Positions 58,140-64,000 of a stretch of 64,000 nucleotides of DNA are shown in pieces (position 1 is the first letter of the stretch; every line of letters begins with the position of its first letter). The translations under genes were made by a program, and so were the position numbers. The notes beneath the pieces were generated by a model. It did no database searches, had not been told where the DNA came from, and saw nothing but the letters and a program-made list of their open reading frames with translations. The stretch comes from Capra hircus (taxonomy: Eukaryota; Chordata; Mammalia; Artiodactyla; Bovidae), in NCBI RefSeq assembly GCF_001704415.2, contig NW_017189517.1, forward strand, positions 11,047,167-11,111,166, read 5' to 3'.

Positions 58140-61100
58140 GCTGAAAGAAAAATAGCAACACACACACCACACACAGACGAAATCAGTATACAAAAATAAA
58201 ACCACGGATTCTGCCTTGCTCGGCGCTCAAGTTTCTTGAGCTGCTTAACTCTCGCATGCATTTCACTGAGGTTTCTGGAGCGCCGATGTCAACTCTTAAT
58301 TTCTTTGCAAGGGCGATCTCGCAGACCCGAGGCGCTGCAAGTGCTGCGCGGCCTGTCCCTTGCCTCTGCGGCTGTTTTCTTTCATTTTTTAAGAGGTGGG
58401 GAGTGGGAGGGAGAGTAGACTCTTCTAGGGTCTGCAAAACTATTTTCAAAAATTAACTAAAAAGATTTTACAGGCCAAGATTTGATTTTCAGGAAAGTTT
58501 TTAAGACTGCAGTGAAGTGTAAGGGTTCGGTGGGCGCTAAGAAGTTATTTCTAAACGATAATTTCCCTCTGAAAGTTTTCAGAATGCTTCGTGGACAGGG
58601 CTGAAAGTTTGTCGGGCTGTCAGACGTGACTGAACAAGCTTCTAAATCCTCAGAGAGATCATTTATAAAGCTCCAGTGTCCTTGGGGTGATAGACTTTTC
58701 TGGGCTTTTAAGGCTCGGCTTCGTGGATAAATTTGCTTGGGTCGATCTAACTGCGCACAAGCGTGCATTCCCCTCCTTGGATTAGCAGAAGGGCAGAAGA
58801 TTCCAGCACTATAAGATAAAAGTGGAGTTTGTGGCACGTCCTCCAAAGGGGGGGAAAAAAAGCAAGTTTCCTTTATTAAACTCTTGCTACATCAGCAAAT
58901 TAGAGAGCCAGTTGAATATTGATGAATGCTTTCAGGGTGAGTAATATGGCTACAGGCCGCAGAAAGTGAGGGCGGGCAAGCTAAGTATTTACTCAAGTGA
59001 ACAATCTTCGAGTATTTTTCAAATACGATGTCTTAAGGATTTCCTTAGGTTTTCTTAGGACCTCTGAAACAAACCCTGATTCTGCAAATGGCTTCTCATT
59101 TTAGTAGGCCCTTCCCGGCCTCACAAAACAGAAGTTGCTCTAAGAGTCGCTTAGAAACTCAGCCTGGCATTAAAACCCAGCCGCAGCCCTCCAAACCCCC
59201 GTGTCAAGGAGGGGACTTCTCGCTGGGCAACCCGGGAACCCCCAAATGAAGTGGACACCATTTACTATTAATTTTTTTTTTTGTCGTTTCTGAAATTCAG
59301 CTTCAAAACAGGTATTTTCAGGAAAATAGCACTTTTTTTTTTTCCTCCCTGAAACATTCAGAAATTACCTTGATAAGAAATAATTCTAGTCAGCCGTGGG
59401 AGGAGAGTTTTAAAAAAAGCTTTGAAGGCTCTGAAGGTGCAGCTGAGGAAAATAAATTAGCCCTAGACTGGAGAAATTCACCAAGGAAGTAACCCATAAC
59501 AAGGTATTTAGAAGAATTTTTGGAAAGTGTTTTCTGAAAAGCAATTGCAAATAAATCTTTGGAATTAGATACTGGGAAAAGGAGTTGAATTGAAAATCTT
59601 TTTTACACTGTAAACAAAATGTCTAGAACTTAGCATTTTCATTTTAACTAGAAGTGTCTTTTATGATTATGTTTTTCACGAAGGCCTTGAGTTAGGGAAA
59701 CAAGATTTCCCTTATGTTGTAAATATCCAGAAGCCTTCAGAGAGATAAAATCAGGATAGAGTTACAGATTTAACAGAAAGAAAACAACTGGAATTGTGTT
59801 ATGAAGCTTCTACTGTGTTATTTGTAAAAGCTTTTTTTCCCCAGGGTTCAAGAAAAGGCTAGCAGTGAGCAGAAATAATAGACTCCTGCCTGCCCTACTG
59901 TCAGGTTTAGCAAAAAATATAGTGCACCTTAGTAATTTTTATTTTATTTTGAGAAACTGGTTATGATAAAAAATAGCTGTTTGCAAAACTTAGAACTTTG
60001 GGGGGGGGTGGGAAATGTCAAATCTTAACTTCTCCCAACTCCATGATCTCACCAGGAAAAAGTAGAATAGTAAATTTTTCCCTTCTGCCAAGGAGGAGCT
60101 TAGTAAGTCCTTGATGGCTGTTGCTTTTGATTTCGAAGTCTCTTTTCAAAGATGCGGAATCACTGCCTTCAATGCTGCTGGGATTTCTTCTTTAAACAGG
60201 GCATGTTTTTCTTGTTGGGTGTGCACTATTATTGTCTTAATTATTCCTGGATTTCGGCCCATGAAATCAAAGACTCTCTCAGATGACAGAAATGATCGAA
60301 TCTTTGCACAAAGGAAGGCCACAGTGGAGGGGTGGAGGGTGACTTTAGTCTCTACACTGTGCTGGCCCTACAGGGTCCTCATCCTGTAAGCCAGCTGGAC
60401 TCCGCTTTGCACCAGAGTGAGCTCACAGCACAGTGTAATGATAGGGGCATGGAGATCAAAGACCATCTCCTGGACAAGATTTGGTCACTTGTTTTCACCG
60501 TAAACATTATGATCAATTTCTAATCTTACACTTCTAGCACTTGCCTTGAGCCTTATTATACAGAAGAAATAAAAGCAAAAACTCAGTATAGAGCAATGTC
60601 AACACATCAAATGCTATTGGATTCAGGGAGGCTGCAGTGCATTTGGACAGTTGGTTACTCCTTTTATATAAAAAAAATTTTGTTTAAAGCTCCAAATTGG
60701 CCAGCACCAAGGAGGTGCTGTCAAAAGCACAGAGCTCCCCAAGTCAGAACGACTTCACTTTTAGGATCTTGCTACTCCTGGGGGAAAAGAATATCTCGCT
60801 GGGCAGAGATAGGAGGAGGGGACAAGAAAGTGAACAGTGCTAAGGGATGCTATCTTTGTTTAAAACCAAGATGTGTTTTCCAAACCATGAAATATTTGTT
60901 GAAATAGGAAAGGAAGGAAAGTCAATGTGTATAACTGAAGCATAATATTAAAGCTATTAATGCCAAAATATCCAGAACTTCTTCTTGTGTCCATAACATA
61001 GCTATTTGCATTAAAAAAATATTTAAAAGACTTAATATGTAGAGTTTCTAGGACTGGTGGGAAATGTCATTTCTTTTACCTCCTGTCTCTTAAAATAATT

Positions 61101-62395
61101 CTTGGGTTTAAAATCAGGTGGGATTCCACAGTAGCTAATGATCAGGGTGAGCTCCATCCATTGGCAGGAAATGGAGCTGGAGATCTGGGTCCAGTTTTCC
61201 ATTTTAGCATGTGCCCTAAACCCAGAGCTTCAGCAGTTTCCTTAGCTCAGCGTCCCCAAGGAATGCTTAGGCCTCAGGCAAGGAAGGAGGAGGGAGGCAG
61301 AGAGTAAGGGCAAGGACAAAAAAGAGAGAATTCCTAAATCTCTGTAGCCTCCTCCCACTTTTTACCCTCCTTCTGCCTCCTCCTCCACACACCTCTCTAA
61401 ACAATTTAAGCATGAAAGCCATATCCTTCAACTCCTCCTGACGCCATGAGAAAGCCAAGCTGTTCCTGAGCCTCTAATGCTGAAACCCTGGGGTCAAATA
61501 AGAGGGAAGGATGGTGACAGTGCAGCAGCCACATCCTGGCCTGAGCTCACAGCTCAAGGGCTGCTTCTGCTTGACTCCTGGGGAGATTCAGACCATTTTA
61601 GTTCAGTTCAAACATCAGTCTAGAGGGTGAGCTTCCTAACCACTATGGTGAGCAGGAAGGAAAGCAAGACTCAGAGAAAGCAAACACTGGGGACGAGAAT
61701 TACAAGCACGGCCTCTGCAGCAACAGCAGACAGGCTGGATGGAGGGCTCCTAGCACAAACGTGCCCAGGTCTCACAGCACAGAGGAAAACCTTTTCCTCT
61801 CTTGAAAGCCAGGTCCAACACTTCTTACTCCCTACTGCCCCACTGTGGAGAAACGTTTTCAGGAAAGCGAAGAAATATATCTGTTGCTGTAGTCTCTGGC
61901 TTTGGGTTTCTAGCAGCCCCAATTTTCCATTCCTCCACCACCTGTCTAGCTCAGAGAAAGGGATTTCTGACAGATGTATAATAGCATCATCTTCACCTCT
62001 CACTGTTAAAATTTAAGGCCAATAAAATAAACGAAACATTTTAGAAAAAGAGCAAAATACTGCATGAGAAAATAAGAGGAAAGAAATAATAAAGATAAAA
62101 GCAAAAAAAAATTAATTAGAGGATGTAAAAACANNNNNNNNNNNNNNNNNNNNNNNNNAAGCGAGGAAAGGTGAAAGAACAAAAAGAAAATCAAGTCCTT
62201 CCCCTCATTCCTTCTCTGCGTCCTTTTAATGCAAACCCTTAACTTGCCACCCCTAGGTCACAAGGTAACGTTCTCAGGCTCCCTGCTCATCTCCCAGCTT
62301 AGTTTGGCCCTCTCCACCCTAGTTCCCTAAGTTCAACTCTAAAAACACAATTCTGATCTATTGATCCTTTAGCACTAAAAAATCACACAACAGAA
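58140..62395. other. Repeat-poor interval right of the CpG blocks
   Basis: AT-rich DNA without ruminant SINEs and without a gene I can support. Short poly-T runs and an N gap occur. Its place in the SINE-free block suggests non-coding regulatory sequence. Confidence 0.55.
62134..62158. other. Assembly gap (25 N)
   Basis: Twenty-five undetermined bases within A-rich, low-complexity DNA. The true length may differ. Confidence 0.99.
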
Positions 62396-62765
62396 AAGTG
62401 TAGTCCTTGAATGTGGCCTTCAAGGCCCTCTCCAACCTGGCTCTGATCTGCCCCTCTGGTTGTACCCTCCACTCTCCAACCACAGCTTCCTTTTACCCTT
62501 CCACGCAGAAGATTTTTGCTCTTCTCATTTCCTCATCCCTCAAGGCTCAACCCAAATGACATCTCCTCCCTGAAGCTTCTCAGATGATTTCAGGTTGGGG
62601 TTAACTGCCTCTGGCCTGTCCCATCACGGCACATTAATAAAGCTCTTCCTAGCAGATAGGAAGCCCCTAGAGGGTAAGGACATGCCCATCTATGGATCTC
62701 TTCTCAGCACATTGCACAATTACTTGTGTCAGTTGGTGTCCAACGCAGATTTTAAATAAATGCTA
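62396..62765 (+). repeat. L2 LINE 3' end
   Basis: GGCCTTCAAGGCCCTCTCCA, CAACCCAAATGACATCTCCT, then TTTTAAATAAATGCTACCTG, following the L2 3' order. Confidence 0.75.
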
Positions 62766-63044
62766 CCTGAGAAGGGAAAAGAGATGGAGGGAGTGAGGAG
62801 AATGTCAGGTTGTGTTGGTGTGGAAGCTTGTGGCTAACATCCTCAACAGTTGGCTTAGGTGCCCTTTGGTGCCCTTGGTGCCAAGGGTTGTCTAACCTAA
62901 AGCCAACATGGTTGCTTAACAAGTTGGTCTGAGATTGACATTTGAAACTCATCCCCTTTAATAATATGGAATTAGTTTATTTTAAATTAGCTATCAGTAC
63001 CAGAAACCCTCTCTGAAAAACTACCTCAATCATTTGATTTATTT

Positions 63045-63163
63045 TTATTTTTTTTGTCTGTGTGTCACAGTGATGGGATCTTAGTTCCCTGATCAGGGAT
63101 CAAACCCGTGCCCCCTGCATTGGAAACATGGAGTCTTAACCCCTGGCCCACCAGGGTAGTCCC
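63045..63163 (-). repeat. CHR-type SINE
   Basis: The + strand has TTAGTTCCCTGATCAGGGAT and GGCCCACCAGGGTAGTCCCC. It is the first cetartiodactyl SINE after the 15-kb SINE-free block. Confidence 0.85.
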
Positions 63164-64000
63164 CCACCATCATTTCATACTTTTAAGTTTCAAGCTGATT
63201 TTTGAAGGGAAGGTGCAACTTGAATGGAATTGGGAAAACAGTATGTTCAGGGACCTGCAGATAGAGAAGAGTTAAAAAGGAGAGAGACTCAGCAAGACAG
63301 AGGCTATCTTTTGGGAATTAGCTATTGATTGAACTGGACAAATAAGGTCTGCCCTGCAGGACAAATAGGTTAGAGAGGTGTGGAAGTAGGCAGAGGAGTC
63401 TTGATTTAATTATGGGACCGTGAGGAGTTCTTTGAAGGGCCTTGAGGGGTGTGATGTAATGAAAACTGTTTGCAATAGATTCAGTGGGCTTACCTGGTAA
63501 CTCTACAAACTAAAACTGTGATAAACGCTAGGACGATCGGAACCATTGGAATATCCTCTTCTTCACGCACACAGGAGTGAGTTTTCTTACTGGAGAAGAG
63601 CACAGATGGAAAAAATACTGCTTCATATATGCCTACTGTGTATCAGGTGATGTGCTAACTTTTTTCCCAAGCAGCTTTTCTCTTTCTCTCCCTACCCCCC
63701 TTTCTTCCCTTTTCTCTATTTCTCAGACAACTGCATAGACCCCCACCAAAATATACCCGCCCTGCCTGACTAGGACTTGACTGACCTTTAAGGATAATCA
63801 ATTTCCTGTGACATTAGTCATAAATATGTTTTAAAATGCCAGTAAATATCAGGCAAAAAAATTCGCCAAAAGAATACAGAAATTTAACCTCATGTGCTGA
63901 TTTGATGGAACAGAGGAAACGGACACACTTCTGGACTGAGGCTAATCGTTTTGGAGTGTGGCAGAGCTTCAAACTGGAGAATGTTTTTTTTCATGGGCAG
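63164..64000. other. Unassigned right end
   Basis: The part 63.18-63.48 kb resembles an unresolved old mammalian repeat. The rest shows nothing recognisable. Confidence 0.5.

Noticed and set aside
60111..60389. Open frame of 92 codons on the plus strand
   Set aside because: Composition and length are as expected by chance in a 64-kb window. I recognise no family, and there is no flanking exon.
53800..64000. PLAC1 coding exon, the next gene in human
   Set aside because: In human it lies roughly 20 kb beyond miR-424. Nothing resembling it is seen in the 10 kb available.

Overview
The window is genomic DNA from a ruminant, very probably a bovid. It is full of ruminant-type Bov-tA and BovB repeats, older cetartiodactyl CHR-type SINEs, and ancient mammalian MIR, L2, MLT1 and Tigger relics. 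Two recognisable loci place it on the X chromosome at the conserved HPRT1 to miR-424/503/542/450 interval. The species (cattle, sheep, goat, buffalo) cannot be fixed from reading alone.

Left part (1 to about 19.26 kb, + strand): the 3' half of HPRT1. The window opens inside intron 3. Exons 4 to 9 follow, with coding sizes 66, 18, 83, 47, 77 and 48 bp and intact AG/GT borders. They encode residues 107 to 218 of hypoxanthine-guanine phosphoribosyltransferase, then a 3' UTR with an AATAAA signal. The introns hold nested repeats. Intron 4 carries a perfect 18-bp second copy of the exon 4 donor site.

Middle (about 19.3 to 46.8 kb): an intergenic spacer with no gene I can support. It is a dense mosaic of SINEs, BovB pieces, L1 fragments, MaLR-like LTRs, Tigger-type DNA transposons, L2 and MIR, plus one probable endogenous-retrovirus LTR. 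The clearest nest is at 30.7 to 33.4 kb: an inverted-L1 fragment split by an MLT1-like LTR and by a BovB copy that is itself internally inverted.

Right part (about 46.9 to 53.8 kb, - strand): the microRNA cluster, in transcription order miR-424, miR-503, miR-542, miR-450a-2, miR-450a-1, miR-450b. In human and mouse these come from one host RNA (MIR503HG / H19X). Between miR-542 and miR-450a-2 lies a fourth, decayed member of the miR-450 tandem array, the most novel-looking object here. CpG-rich blocks at 51.5-52.6, 53.1-53.6, 56.2-57.2 and 57.65-58.1 kb surround the upstream end of the cluster. I see no ruminant SINE between 48.0 and 63.0 kb, in sharp contrast to the rest of the window. The last 6 kb hold an N gap, an L2 relic and a CHR-type SINE.
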